A stretch of DNA of 64,000 nucleotides from Paraspadella gotoi (Eukaryota; Chaetognatha): positions 2,803,476 through 2,867,475 of the forward strand of contig JBJCIZ010000239.1 in NCBI GenBank assembly GCA_051294375.1, read 5' to 3'. The position numbers and the translations under genes were made by a program. Every line of letters starts with the position of its first letter. The first letter of the stretch is position 1. The notes beneath the pieces are model-generated. The model saw nothing but the letters and a program-made list of their open reading frames with translations, ran no database searches and had not been told where the DNA came from. Positions 50,201 through 61,747 of this stretch are shown here, in pieces.

Positions 50201-50841
50201 TTAAAAAACGGGGAGACAAACTTTTCCGGCAAAAAGTTCGGAAATGATGGTGAAAAAGATGGACATGACAAAAAGGACGTAGGACGAGCCGACTTGGGTG
50301 GAAGCCGGGAGCTTGTAAGGTCGCCCACCGATCTCGTCGACGTAAAAGCCGATGGGAAATACCAACGCCGCCAGACAGAAGAGAACCTGTTTTCAAAGGC
50401 CAACACTGGTAAGCAACATGAAACTACACACATGAATTTATCTGTATGCTCATTTCTTACCATGCCTACGAACGCTATCCATCTGGCTTGCTGAGTGACT
50501 CGGCGGTGCCAATGCGAGGAGAGCAAGAGCAAGCAAGTAGTCGTAAGACACATGATGCCTAAAACTGTGGGCGGAGAAAGAGTTCGGATAAGTCGCGAGA
50601 CAAAACTAAAAATAATCAAAATAAATTTACCAATAAATACGAGCGTGCAGAGCCACTCGACGGAGAGCGCCGGGTAAGTGCAGATGGTGTCTCTCTTACC
50701 GATCGACTGGCACATCTGTGTTAAACCGAGACGAGTCCCGGAATTTTCCGTGACGATCCATTCGGGGTTTGCTAGCGACGCAATGGCGAAGACGTCGGCG
50801 AGGAAGAAGAGCAGGCCCGATATGACCGTCAACTTGTCCAT
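50201..50841 (-). CDS. MOSMO: MOSMO (modulator of Smoothened), four-pass membrane protein
   Basis: Exons 50841-50631, 50564-50461 and 50386-50201 give 166 residues (human 167). MOSMO works with MEGF8 and MGRN1 to lower Smoothened at the cell surface and so attenuate Hedgehog signalling. MDKLTVISGLLFFLADVFAI and ANPEWI match the human N-terminus; SSHWHRRVTQQARWIAF, FPIGFYVDEIGG and a C-terminal LFAGKVCLPVF follow. The claudin-like layout of four hydrophobic spans is clear. The second-exon donor is ATG|GTAAGA; reading past it yields unrelated sequence. Confidence 0.96.
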
Positions 50842-50964
50842 TGTGGGGACTTTAGCGTGGGCGACCGGTCGGAATCAAGTTCAATGGTTATTTTTAAGTC
50901 TAAATTTGTTTATAACGCGTCGATGGACACGAAAGTCTTTGGAAAAATAGAGGCGGCCTCCGAA

Positions 50965-51249
50965 TCAAAGCCAGAAAAGAAGCCCGAACGCCATAAAAAC
51001 GCAACACCCGGCCACCCAGGGACTTTTTCGCTCTCCGATTCTCGCGCACTTCCAAAACGTACCTGTGTTAGAAAGAACATCATTACATTATCAATTCTGA
51101 ATTTTAATTCAATTACAGAGTGACCGACCGAGTATTCCCGTTTTGTTTTTGTCCAGAATAGAGGGAGCCAAACTCCGGACGTAGGTGCAGGTACAGATGA
51201 GCAACAAGACGCAAACGACGAGAGATTGAAAATTAAAAATCGCCGACAT
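50965..51249 (-). CDS. TMEM167A: TMEM167 / KISH, small Golgi secretory-pathway membrane protein
   Basis: Exons 51249-51129 and 51062-50965 give 72 residues, identical in length to human TMEM167[29 protein letters not shown] and [19 protein letters not shown] match nearly residue by residue; two hydrophobic segments flank the conserved loop. KISH is required for constitutive secretion. An AG (CTTTCTAG) sits one base before the ATG, compatible with a cis or trans splice acceptor, but the context alone cannot tell. KISH-A versus KISH-B is not fully resolved, though the sequence is closest to A. Confidence 0.96.
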
Positions 51250-51373
51250 CCTAGAAAGACCTCTTTTTTGAGAAAAACAAACAAGACAAGAGACAAGAGA
51301 TGGTGTAGTATTTAAAAACATCAACGAAGGCACGGAGACCAGAAAAGTTTTCAAGACAAAATTAAACAAAGGA

Positions 51374-52637
51374 TCAACGGTTGGTCTCTAAGCTCTCGGT
51401 GATCTTCTTCCGTACGAGCGGAAAGAGTTTTTCCGCGGCGGCGACGCAAGCGGAGACTCCGGCGTGGAGATCGTCCAGCGACATGGCACCGATCTGATGG
51501 AACCCGGCGACCTGCTTCAGGCTCGGCATGAACCCCACCACGACGCGGCCGCGACCGGCGGCGGCCTCCTCGGCGTCGAGCTCTTCCTCGTCGGTGGGGT
51601 CGACCAGCAAGACGCTCGTCGACTCTGACGTCGCCGGCGACGAAACAATCGATGCGCCGACGACGACGTCGTACATTTGGATCCCGGCGTTGACGAGAGC
51701 GAGGGAAGCGGCGGTCACGGCTGTCGAGAGGGCGCCGCCGCCGTTTTCAAGAATGGTGACAAAGATGTCAACCTGTTCGGACGAGAAAGATACAAGTCAA
51801 TGTTCTCGACGACGTTTAATAACGTTTAATAACGTCTTCATCCCACGACCTACTTGACACTTTGGAAAGGACTGTAGTAAAATGGCCGGTTGGAGGGTTT
51901 CTTGAAGCAGAAGCGAAAAGTCTTTCTCTTGACTGTCTTGCTGATTCCCTCTGCGACATTTCTCGGAAAAGGTGGCGAACTTTAACTCGCAGCAAATCGA
52001 TCCGCTCATGGAAAAATCCTCACGTTTAGACAATTCGCGGGGTCCGAACACGGAGCAAATCACCTGCAAACAATCGCCAGTTGAAAGCATTTTGTCTCAG
52101 CTAAATAACGTCATTTGGGTAACAAGGAGATATTATTATGTATCTTGTGGAAAATCCTAAATCCGCCTCTCGTATAACATGGTCAAACTCTACTCGATAG
52201 CTAAGTACTCGTTAACCAGTTCCCGGTTCAGTCTCCTCACGGTTAAAGCTGGCGAAGTATGATGGTACTACGCCAGTGACATGGGGTCGTCACTGCAGGT
52301 CCAAAGCAGTCCTCACCAGTTGTCGGAAGATGCCTCACACCCCGGGCATCACGCCTATCCCCCCCAGTTGCCTTAACCTAAAATAATCCTTACGATTCTT
52401 GCTACTCTTTAGTCTATAATCATAAACCTTGGTTTTCCCAACTTCGATGTAAGAAGAGCCTTTGGCTTGAGAAACGACGTTGGTCTTAATGAAGAAGGGT
52501 CTCTGAGTTTCCGGCTTTCTTCCGTCTCGTCTTACTCCATCTCCATTCAAGAGGCTTTCCACCGTCGAACGCGCGAAATACAGTTGATACGGAATGCTCT
52601 TCTCCGGCACCGCGAGTCTTTTGTTGTCAGTCGGCAT
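51374..52637 (-). CDS. EXOSC6: Exosome component EXOSC6 (MTR3), RNase PH-like
   Basis: Exons 52637-52428, 52063-51854 and 51772-51374 give 272 residues (human 272). MTR3 is a catalytically inactive ring subunit of the RNA exosome. [20 protein letters not shown] parallels human [77 protein letters not shown] and [15 protein letters not shown] follow. Intron 1 (52064-52427) carries a degraded SINE. A small membrane-protein ORF ends only 13 bp upstream of the ATG. Confidence 0.95.
52150..52385 (+). repeat. Degraded SINE copy in EXOSC6 intron 1
   Basis: Colinear with the body of the SINE at 28830-29300: GCCAGTGACATGG, a tract resembling CACTGAGGGTCC, CACCAGTTG, CACCCCGGGCATCACGCCTAT and CCAGTTGCC occur in the same order. 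The B-box-like CCCGGTTCAGTCTCC is mutated. Antisense to EXOSC6. Confidence 0.72.
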
Positions 52638-52650
52638 TATATCGTCTTTT

Positions 52651-52857
52651 TTAATTGTGCTTGAAAAACATGAGGCCCACCCACTTGGAGCAACCCAGAA
52701 TGGAGAAGACGGCGACCAAACTGGGAACCAAAAGCAGATAATAGCAGAGGGATGGAGGTTCGAAGCAGGAGTCTAAAGAATTAGCCGGATAAGACTCGGC
52801 CGAGACCGGGGCAATCGTGAAAAACAAAGAAATAAAAGTCCACCGCTCTAGGAACAT
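52651..52857 (-). CDS. Small (68-residue) secretory/membrane protein ORF immediately upstream of EXOSC6
   Basis: Open frame starting at ATG 52857: a leader-like segment (FISLFFTIAPVSA) with a plausible signal-peptidase site, a short Cys-containing stretch (DSCFEPPSLC), a hydrophobic span (LLLVPSLVAVFSILG) and a short tail ending MFFKHN. This is the layout of a small integral membrane protein. It lies 13 bp upstream of the EXOSC6 ATG on the same strand, with no room for a separate promoter, so it would share the transcript as an upstream cistron. I recognise no named family. Confidence 0.5.
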   Translation of the reverse strand: MFLERWTFISLFFTIAPVSAESYPANSLDSCFEPPSLCYYLLLVPSLVAVFSILGCSKWVGLMFFKHN

Positions 52858-53387
52858 ATTAGTAAATTAAATAGAAAATCTGAAATCAAAGACATGGTAA
52901 GTATTGCGAAAAAAAAAACGAGAGCATCTTATTTAAGTTTTTTTTCTTATATCGCTAAAAGAAGTTCTTTCGTCCTGATAAAACATTCGAAAACATGACT
53001 AAAACGATACTTTGGGTTGGATAGATTGTATAGAATGAGTTAAAAGTATTCCTATACACCATTCGGGCGAGTAAACGACGATAAACATTTAAATATAGCA
53101 TGAAAAGATACATAGAACCTTCGCTATAAGGAGAGGTTAAAGAGACGACCTACTATTAAACAACTGGCATGATGATAACTCGACACTTGTACGCGTACTC
53201 GTAGTCAAAGGGAAAAAAAAAAAAAGAAAAAAAAAACCTTTTGTACCTAATTAATTACAAAGGTATGTATAATTTAATCTTTTTTAAAAACAATTGACAT
53301 GGGAAAAACAAAAGATAACAACACAACAAAAAAAAAAATAGCTAAGTAATTGCTACTTAGATTTAGCAGATATAAACGCTTGAAAAT
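52858..53387. other. Intergenic: small ORF / EXOSC6 5' side, ATRX 3' side
   Basis: 530 bp, A-rich with poly(A) runs near 53215-53240 and 53325-53340. Nothing recognised. Confidence 0.55.
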
Positions 53388-56300
53388 TCAAGTCTTTAAC
53401 TGCTCGTAATATTTTGTGACACGCTTTGAAATTTCCTCGGAAATAATTTTCCATTTTTCGCCGTGGGCCTCCTCGACCTAAATTACGATTACGTTTTTAA
53501 GAAAAAATCGTTAACGTTAAAAATTCGAGACTTACTTTATCGGGGTGATAGTCCTGGATGACTTTGAGAAGCAGGTGCTTGACTTTCTTCTTCAAGTCGG
53601 GTTTGTGTTGCATCTCAAAGAACTTTTTCATCTCCTCCTCGCCGAAGCGAATCTTGCCCTTGGGCGGGTAGTATTGATAAACGAAGCGCAAAAGGGTTCC
53701 CGCGTTCTGGTCGTTTCGGTTGATCTCCTGAAAAAAAAAAGTCACAACAAATACGTTTAGTGAAAATTATATTCAATGCGGCGAAAAACTCTGAAACTCA
53801 TACTCGAATGATGAAGGAGCGAACGTTGTCCCACTCCTTTTCTTGTCCAGGAAGTGAAGAGGAGGTTGCGGTGGTTCCGGCTGGAGCGTTGGCGGACGAC
53901 GAAGAGGCTCCTGCGTCGGGATGGTGGAGAAGAAAATGAAATTAAACCCGAAGGCGTCGAATTCAAATCCGTCGAGTGACTTTGGACGAATTCGCTCACC
54001 CTCTCCGCCTTCTTGGTAGTCCGGGCGAAGCATGTTGTATAGCGTTTGGTTGTAGACCTTCTCTCGGTCTTTTGCTTCTTTCGCGATTCTGGCATTTTCC
54101 ATTTGACGAAGTCGCATTTGCTCCATGACGTATTGCTGCTGTTGCTGTTTTTGCAACGTTTCGGCTGCGGAAAAAAAAGTGGTAATTGAGTCGTGGCTCA
54201 GGCGGGAAATAAATGGTATGTATATTATATATATGAAATTGGTACAACCAATATATATATATATTTTTTTTTAAAGATATTACACTTACCAGCGAGCTGA
54301 GCCTCGTGTACGCGAAGAGCTTGCTGCATTCTTTGCCACACCATCGCCTCATCTCCCTTCCCGAGGTGAGGATTGTGTTGGAAAATCATTTTCATGAGCA
54401 TGATCTGATTAAAAAATGCGTAATTAACAATTAATAATTAATAACATCATCAAAAGGTAATCTAATTTCTCCCTTGCCTGCGCTTGAATCCTTTGATTCG
54501 GCTGCAGTCGGCTAATGAAGCTCATGTATTGAAGAATTTGAGGATTGAGCTGAATATTAGGCCCAGCGCCGGCGCCGGCCGCCGCTGCTGCATAAGCGGC
54601 GCTGGCGTTGGCCTGGGCGGCAGCAGCTGCGTAAGCCTTTAAGCAAGGAAATTGCGGGGGGAGAAATTCAATCGTAATTTAAAAAAAAGAGAGAAAATTT
54701 GAAAAAAAAACGAAGAAAAGGAAATTAAGAAGAGACGCAGGAATCGTTGATGAAAAGCGAAACATTGACGTTCGCGTTTTCGTTGAACTTTAAAAAAAAA
54801 AAACAAATGGGGAATTGATAAAGGGAGAAAAACAAAAGTGAAATTTAGGTGAATATTTTGCTATAGGACTTCGTCATCCATCTTCTCTCTCTTTTGCATC
54901 AATTCCCGCGATTATTTGTTTGCTTTTTTTCTCTTTCAGAAAAAAAAAATCTTCTCAGATAGAAAAAACATTTTATTGGTTAAGTTGGTGGGAGAAAAAA
55001 AAGTTTAAAACCATCTTAAACCACTTATAAAGAAATTAATCGATTCAAATACGTACAGCGTAAGGATTCTGCATTCCTCCCAATCCTCCCCAAGATCCTC
55101 CCGCCGCAGCCCCTGCCGCGCCCTGAGACGGTTCCCACTGCCGGAACTGGTTGGTCATCGGCGTCCGGAACCCAGTGCGCTTCTCTCTCTCGAACTCTTC
55201 CCAAGCGGCCTTTCGATCCTCCTCGGTCAGATCTTCTTCCGGTTTGTTTTCCAGGAGAGAGTCGTGCTCGTGGTAGTGGTAGATCCAATCCTCCATGCTC
55301 TTGAGAACCCCGAAAGTCAAATAGATTCAAGGTTAACTGATCGATGTAAATGATTGAGGTATATATAAGTTTCATTTAGACGATTAACCGCTGGATTTAA
55401 ATTAAGTGATTAAGCGACTGATACAAATTAATCGATTCGATTGATGAAATTAAATTTTCTTTCAAGATTTTTTCCTTTCTAACCTTCATCATGTCGGCAA
55501 GCAGCCTGTCCTTTGGTAGAATAGGAATCGGCGGCTCTTTTCGATTTGGGTCATCGAGTTTGTCGGGAGTGAAGTTGTAAAGTTCGCGAAGATCATTGTG
55601 CGAAAAGTGGCGCTCGATCTGATACTCGTCGACGACGCGATGGGCAAGGGACTGCTTAGTCACCTGGGAGTCGTGGGGGGGGGGGAGAAGGGAAGATAAT
55701 GATCGAAAAATCCCGAAAAAAAATATAGCAAATAAAAAGTACTTGGCGATCGTAGATCTTCTCTTCCATTGTTCCCTGGGCGATCAGCCTGTAAATGTAG
55801 ACCGGCTTGGGCTGACCGAATCGGTACACCCTGAAGATGGACTGAACGTCGTGAGAAGGATTCCACGAGGCGTCAAAAATCACCACACGGTTCGCCGCCA
55901 CGAGGTTTACCCCCAAAGAACCCGCTGCGGAGGTTCGTGTGAAAAAAACACAAGTCGAGTCAGTTATTACTTCAAGTTTTTTGTTTTTTTTTAACTTTGG
56001 TTAATTCCGTTTTTATGAAGAAAAGTCTCACCTTTGGTAGAAATGAGAAATAATCTGGCCTGCATGTTTTCCATGTCATTAAACAAAGAAATCTGTCTCA
56101 TTCGGTGCTCGGAATTTGTGGAGCCGTCCATTCTGAAGATAGAAACGGGAAGGAAGAATGATAGAAAAAATATGTAGCAGAATAATTTGTTGTTCATTAC
56201 AAATGAGATTGAGTTCTTCAATCTCATTTACATATTGTAGTAGTTAGACCATTTCTAATATCTTTTGATACAGTATTCATAGTTGTCTTATTTTACGGTT

Positions 56301-59300
56301 TTAGCAATACTTTTAATAGCTTTTAATAATGATTTAGTTTTCCAATTAACATTAAGGCGCCGAAATAAAAAAAGGGGGAAAAAAAGAGAAAAAACCTGAA
56401 ATAATCTTCGCCTTTAGTCCAACCCCAAATCGCGGAGGAACACGTCTCGTCCAGTTTTCCCTCCTGAGCCAAACGGTCTTCGTAGGCAAGATACTCTTCT
56501 ATCATATCCAGAGAGGACAGGCTTTGACTGCGCGAGAAACATCCCGGTTAATTGAGTTAACGTTCAATGCAGTCGACTAATTCAACGTTGCGAACCTGAA
56601 GACTAGAACTTTATCTCCCACGGTTTCGGATTCTCTCATGATTGTGATCAGCATCGACAACTTTCCGCTGAATTTAGGATTAAGTAACTCTTGGTCCTCC
56701 AACCCGGCCGTCGCTTCCTTCAGCATCTCGGAATACCAGTAAAGGTCTTCTTTGCTTTCCTGTTAATTGTCAATCAATCAACCAATCAAGCTCAAAGAAT
56801 TGTGTCAAACCATCTAACAAATCAACCAATACATAAACGATAAATCAAAGTCAATCGACCAATGAATAAAATTCAATCGATCGAAAAGATAAATTAACTA
56901 ATAAATAAATCTGCGATCCTTTACCTGCGGCTCCGGTTCCGGCTCCGAAGAGGGCGGTCGAGAGGCGTCGTTGAATTCGCCGTCGCTGCCGCGCTGCTGG
57001 GCGCAGGCACGCCTTCTACGGCGTCTCGTGACGTTGGGAGCAGGCGTGGTCGACGTCGTCGGCGTCGTTGTCTCTGTCGTCTCCCGCAAAGCATCGTCGT
57101 CGTCCTCTTCCCGCTGTCGACTGCTCTTCGACTTTTTCTTCTTCTTCTTCTTTTTCTTCTTGTGTTTCTTGCTTTTTTTCTTCTCTTTGCCTCCGCCGCC
57201 GGCGCCGGCGCCGCTACCGCTCTCGCTATCGTCCCCCGACTCCGAGTCGGCCTCCGACTCGCTCGACGAGGTCTCGCTCATCTCCTCCTCTTCCTCGTCG
57301 TCCAGGAAGCCTTCCAGATCGCTGCCGCCTTCTTCCTCCTCGTCGTCCCACTTGTACTGGTTAGCGATGTCCTGGCGTCGTTGGGCGATGCCCAGCACGC
57401 GAGGATGCGTCCAGATGCGGGATAGGTACTGTGGGGAGGGGGAAGGGGAGAAAGGAAGATGAAAATTTATCCGAGAGATAATTTTAAAAGTTAAGCGTTA
57501 AATCAGAGGGAACGAGAAAATGTCTAACAGAGGGATATCTCTGTTGTAAAGATGGTTACCCTGATTACACATGACATCGGTTAATATAGGTTCAGTGGAT
57601 ATTTAATCAGTGACTTACTTAATGGTTCGAAGGCTACTTGACTGGCTTCTTGGTAATTTGCTACAAATGCGGAACGACTTACTTGAAAATCTTGGAAGAG
57701 GCGACCTCCGGAACGTTGAAACTTGGCCCCGGGGACTTGCTCGGTCCCGAAGACGAAGCGATCAAGGTATTCCTGTGAAAGGTGCAAAGTAGCAGAAATA
57801 ATTGGAGCTGAAAAAAAAAATCAATCGAATGAAAGTTACCTGGTATAGTTTAATCTGCAATGGTGATAATCTAACTTTCACGACGTATTCGTGCTTTGGT
57901 AAGAGGAACTTGGTGAGAGCTGTGTAGTCTCGTCTTTGAACGCATCTTGAATCGGAGGAAAAGGAGGGATTTATTAATTAATAATTAATAATTATTTCCT
58001 TCGTTTATATTTAACTCACCCGTCAAGAAGTTCGTGGAGGATATGGGCACGCTGCTTCATCAGTTTAACATCGAACGAACGAGAATCCGCGCAGGAGCCG
58101 TTCATGATTGGATTGACAAAACGATTCTTGTACTCCTTAACAGTTCCTTGGAACAAAAAAATAAAAAATAAATAAAAAAACCGCCAAGTGAACCGAAAGA
58201 GACATTCGAAAATGTCAAAGCCCCAAGGAGACTACCTAGCAAGTTTGGCTTGACGAAATTGACCATGCAATGATATTCGATGAGATTGTTTTGCAGCGGC
58301 GTTCCTGTCAGCGCCACTCGACGACGAGTCTTCACTTGACTCACAACCTTCGACGTCGCCGTGTTTTCGTTCTTCAATAAGTGACCCTCGTCGCAAATGA
58401 TAAAATCCGGTCCAGGATCCTTCAGGCATTTTTCGTAAATAGTGCGGAGTTTTTTCGAAAACCGGGTTCCTTTGTTTAACGAAAAAAAAAGGTCGAAGAT
58501 CAAATCGGGTTTCGACTTTTCGAAATATATTTTCAAATTTCCGATCCTTACCTCCAGCGAGATTGCGGAACATGTCGTAACCGAGAATCAGGACCCCGCC
58601 TTCTTTGAACCATTGCTCCAAGTAGTCGGCCCGCTTTCGATTATCCTGTCGGAAGGAAGGGCGGGGTGACTCGTTGTAAAGTGGCCCTTTGACCACTCGA
58701 TCCGAACCCCCCCCCCTTGGGCGCACCCCATTGCTTTACCTTGATCTGACTCATTTCGTAGACGTCGACGGAATCCGACGGCGTCCATTTGAGAAACTCG
58801 TCGACCCAATTGAGGCATACGTTGAGGGGACAGAGGACTAGCGCTTTTTCGAAGCCGAGCCGCTCGTGGTGCAGCAACGTGTGGGTCAGCGTCACGACTT
58901 GAAGGGTTTTCCCGAGACCCATGCAATGGGCCAAAATGGCGCCGCCGCCTTTGGTTGAAACAAATATTAATTTACATACAATTCGTTCTGTAGTTCATTC
59001 TATCGTAACAACCTTTATCTTCTTTTTCCACCCGATCCACGGATTCCACGAGGCAGTCGTACATAAACTGAACGCCCTCCACCTGATGCGGCTTCAGGTG
59101 TTGACAGATGTAGGGATCGACGGAGACGAGGGGTTCTTTCGTTTCTGGATCGCGATCCAGAACGAGCGAGGTGACCTTGGGGCATTTGGTGGGCGACTCC
59201 TTGTCCTCTTCGGTGACGACGTTGTTGTAGAGTTTTTGCTTATCGGCGACGCGTTGTCTCCGCTCTTCCTCCGCCTTGACGGCGTCGATGGTCTCCGCCT

Positions 59301-61501
59301 TCAGCTTGGAATCCTTGATGATCTTCCGCATCTTCTTGCGGGTGTCGCGCTTCAACTTTCCCTTCCCCTTCTTTCCCTTTCCCCCTTTTCCCTCCTCCCC
59401 GTCCTCTTCCTCTTCCTCCTCCTCCTCGGCTCGGTTCAGCTTCTCCTCCTCCTCCTCGTCCATGGAGATTTTGTCTTCTTCGCAAGACGAAGTTTTTCTC
59501 TCGCGAATTCGATTCCTTTTCCCTCTTTTCTTTTCTTTGCCCAAAACTTCGGCGACTTTTTTCGATTGACGAGAGACGCGTTTCTTCTTGACCGAGAGAC
59601 CCCCTTCCTCCTCGCTCTCGCTCAACTATGAAAAAGAAAATGGAGTTTTATGTGAATGATGGAGACGGAATCTCCAAAAGACGCTGGACTTTCCGACATG
59701 TGATATTCATATTTGTATTCATTGATATTCACTGTTCAAGTGTTCATTCATTACTTGTTCCCCTTTCAGTTTAGTGAGGATCGTGATTATTATTAGAAAG
59801 TACGTGTTCGAGTGTGAGTCTCATATTAGTTGGCGGCCCCGTTCTCTTGTGTCATTCATATTCACAGATCCTATACTGTGGGCAACATTGTGGTCGACCG
59901 TGCCGCCGTTAACTGACAATGTGGTGTACGCGTCAGAGGGTCTCGTGCTTCTCAAGCCGGGCCGGCGCCCGCCGGCATCGCCCACAACAATCCCCTCCTC
60001 TAACATGAATATATATATATAATTATATATGTATATGATTATCAATATCAAGACCCGAACAATTCAATGAATATTAGTTATTACTCTAAGATTTACTTTG
60101 AAAGAATTCTCCGACTCCGCTCGTTTCCTCTTCCTCATCTTTCTCCTCTTCACCATTCCTCCCCCAATATCGTCAGAGTCTTCCTCGCTGTCTCCATCCG
60201 CGTCTTCTTCTTCTTCTTCATCATCCTCCTCTTCCTCCTCTTCTTCTTCTTCCTCGGAAAGGATCGGCTTTGCGATTGGTTTAGATTTTTTCTTCGCGCC
60301 TAAATGGGCAACAAAGAATTCATTAATAATCGGCGTTTTGATTTCTCCGGAATAACATATTAACATTAATTTTATCTTCAGGAAGCCCTGCGAACGAAAT
60401 CATAATGCGTCGAAAAAAGATATAGCATAAAAATTAACGTTTTTTTACGACCAATCTACGTCAACCCAACTCCCCTTTTTCCATCCGGGTCTTTCTCTCC
60501 TCCTCATCTTCTTCCTCTTCATCCAGACTCTCGACGAGCACCTCTTCCTTCCTTCCGTTCTCTGCGGCGTTGGCCCTCGCCTTCCCGTTGCTGACGGCAG
60601 CGGCGGCGGCGCGCGGGACGGGCCGGTCTCTCCCCGAGATTTGACCCTCGACCCCGCGAACGGGCGAAGCCTCGTCTAATCTCCGCAGAGAGATTTTCAG
60701 TTTCAAGTTCGAGTCGAACCCGTTGCATTTGTAGACTTTGAGAGGGTCGGCCTTTTTGCCGGCGTTGACCTCGTCCGCTTTGGACCGTTTGCAGTCGACG
60801 GCTTCGTCGGTGTCTTCGCCTTCCGAATCAAAGAGGTCGTTGGCGCCCAAGAGATCGGAGACGCCGTTTTTCTTTTTCGACGCCGCGTTGGGCGTTTTCG
60901 AGTTGGAGGCGTCCAGTCTGGACGGTCGTTTCTTGGGTTCGACGACGACGGGGGAATCCGAGTCGGAGAGGTCCTCCGAATCCGGCGGCGGCTTTTTCTT
61001 GGTCCGACCACCCGCGGCTCGTCCCTTCGTCTTTTCTTTAAGTAGCGTCACTCCCTCCGTGGGAAGTTTCGTCTTGGGTCGGCCGACGTTGGACGCGGGT
61101 TTTCTTCTCCTCGTCTTCGCGTCGTTTTGGACGTCGTAATCCTCGTCGTCGTCGTTGGAAGAAGGCGAGGTTTCGCGATAGTTCTTCGCGGTTTTCGCCG
61201 ATTGCGGCGTTTTGCGCTGGCGGTTGGAGCCGGCGGTGGCGGGGGCGTTGTTAGATTCGACGGCGCCTTCGTCTGTTTCGTCGTCGTCGACGGAAGAGTT
61301 TTGGTTTCTTTTCTGGGAGGCTTTTTTACCGAAGGGGGCCGTCGCTCGAACGCCACTTTTCATCGGTTGGCGTCGGTCGGTGTCTTCGTCGCCGTCGGTG
61401 GAATCGTGCGAGGAGGCGTCGGCGTCATCGTCCGAACCGGAAGTCTCCTTGTACGAGGCTTTTCCCGCGGCGGCCGCGGCCGCACGACGCGCTCCGGGCA
61501 T
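53388..61501 (-). CDS. ATRX: ATRX/XNP SNF2-family chromatin remodeler with C-terminal DnaJ-like extension
   Basis: Twenty-two exons: 61501-60466, 60299-60097, 59625-59013, 58948-58740, 58645-58552, 58469-58236, 58146-58020, 57945-57840, 57772-57683, 57428-56925, 56759-56596, 56527-56396, 56132-56032, 55924-55743, 55663-55484, 55299-55057, 54636-54478, 54404-54290, 54164-54000, 53910-53804, 53727-53536, 53477-53388; 1681 residues, every phase consistent. ATRX deposits H3.3 in heterochromatin. Residues 1-590 are charged and disordered, with no Cys-rich ADD finger. The ATPase shows [23 protein letters not shown] (about 625), [20 protein letters not shown], then [20 protein letters not shown] and [16 protein letters not shown]; an acidic/Lys-rich insert (about 950-1070) splits it as in ATRX. 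After [11 protein letters not shown] the frame runs through Ala-rich, Gln-rich and coiled segments to a J-like end containing DYHPDKV (about 1647-1653). Intron 17 uses a GC donor. Confidence 0.93.
59626..60096. other. ATRX intron 2, unusually long with GC-rich palindromic core
   Basis: 471 bp versus 60-100 bp for most ATRX introns. The part at about 59855-59990 is GC-rich, including the near-palindrome GCCGGCGCCCGCCGGC (about 59963), then a (TA)n tract at about 60009-60035. It may be a degraded insertion; I could not match it to the SINE copies here. Confidence 0.45.
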
Positions 61502-61747
61502 GGCGAGGGTCGGTATTAGCGAGGGGGGATAGTTTACATTATGAGGGGAGGGAAATCGTACTTAATAACTGTGAAAGAAAAATAAAACGATGGGATGGAA
61601 AAAAAAGTTGAGTACAAGTAAAAATTGATAAAATTAACCTACTACCCGCCTAACGAAGGTCAGTGCAAAGATGGGAGTGAAGAAAAAAAAAAAAAGAAAG
61701 CGAAGAATTTTGCATTCTGCGTTCTTCGTTTACGGTTCAATCAAAAA

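Noticed and set aside
58921-59631. 236-codon open frame on the plus strand, rich in Leu/Phe
   Set aside because: It is the antisense of the Glu/Lys-rich ATRX exons 3-4; antisense of such codons yields Leu/Phe/Ser and long open frames by composition.
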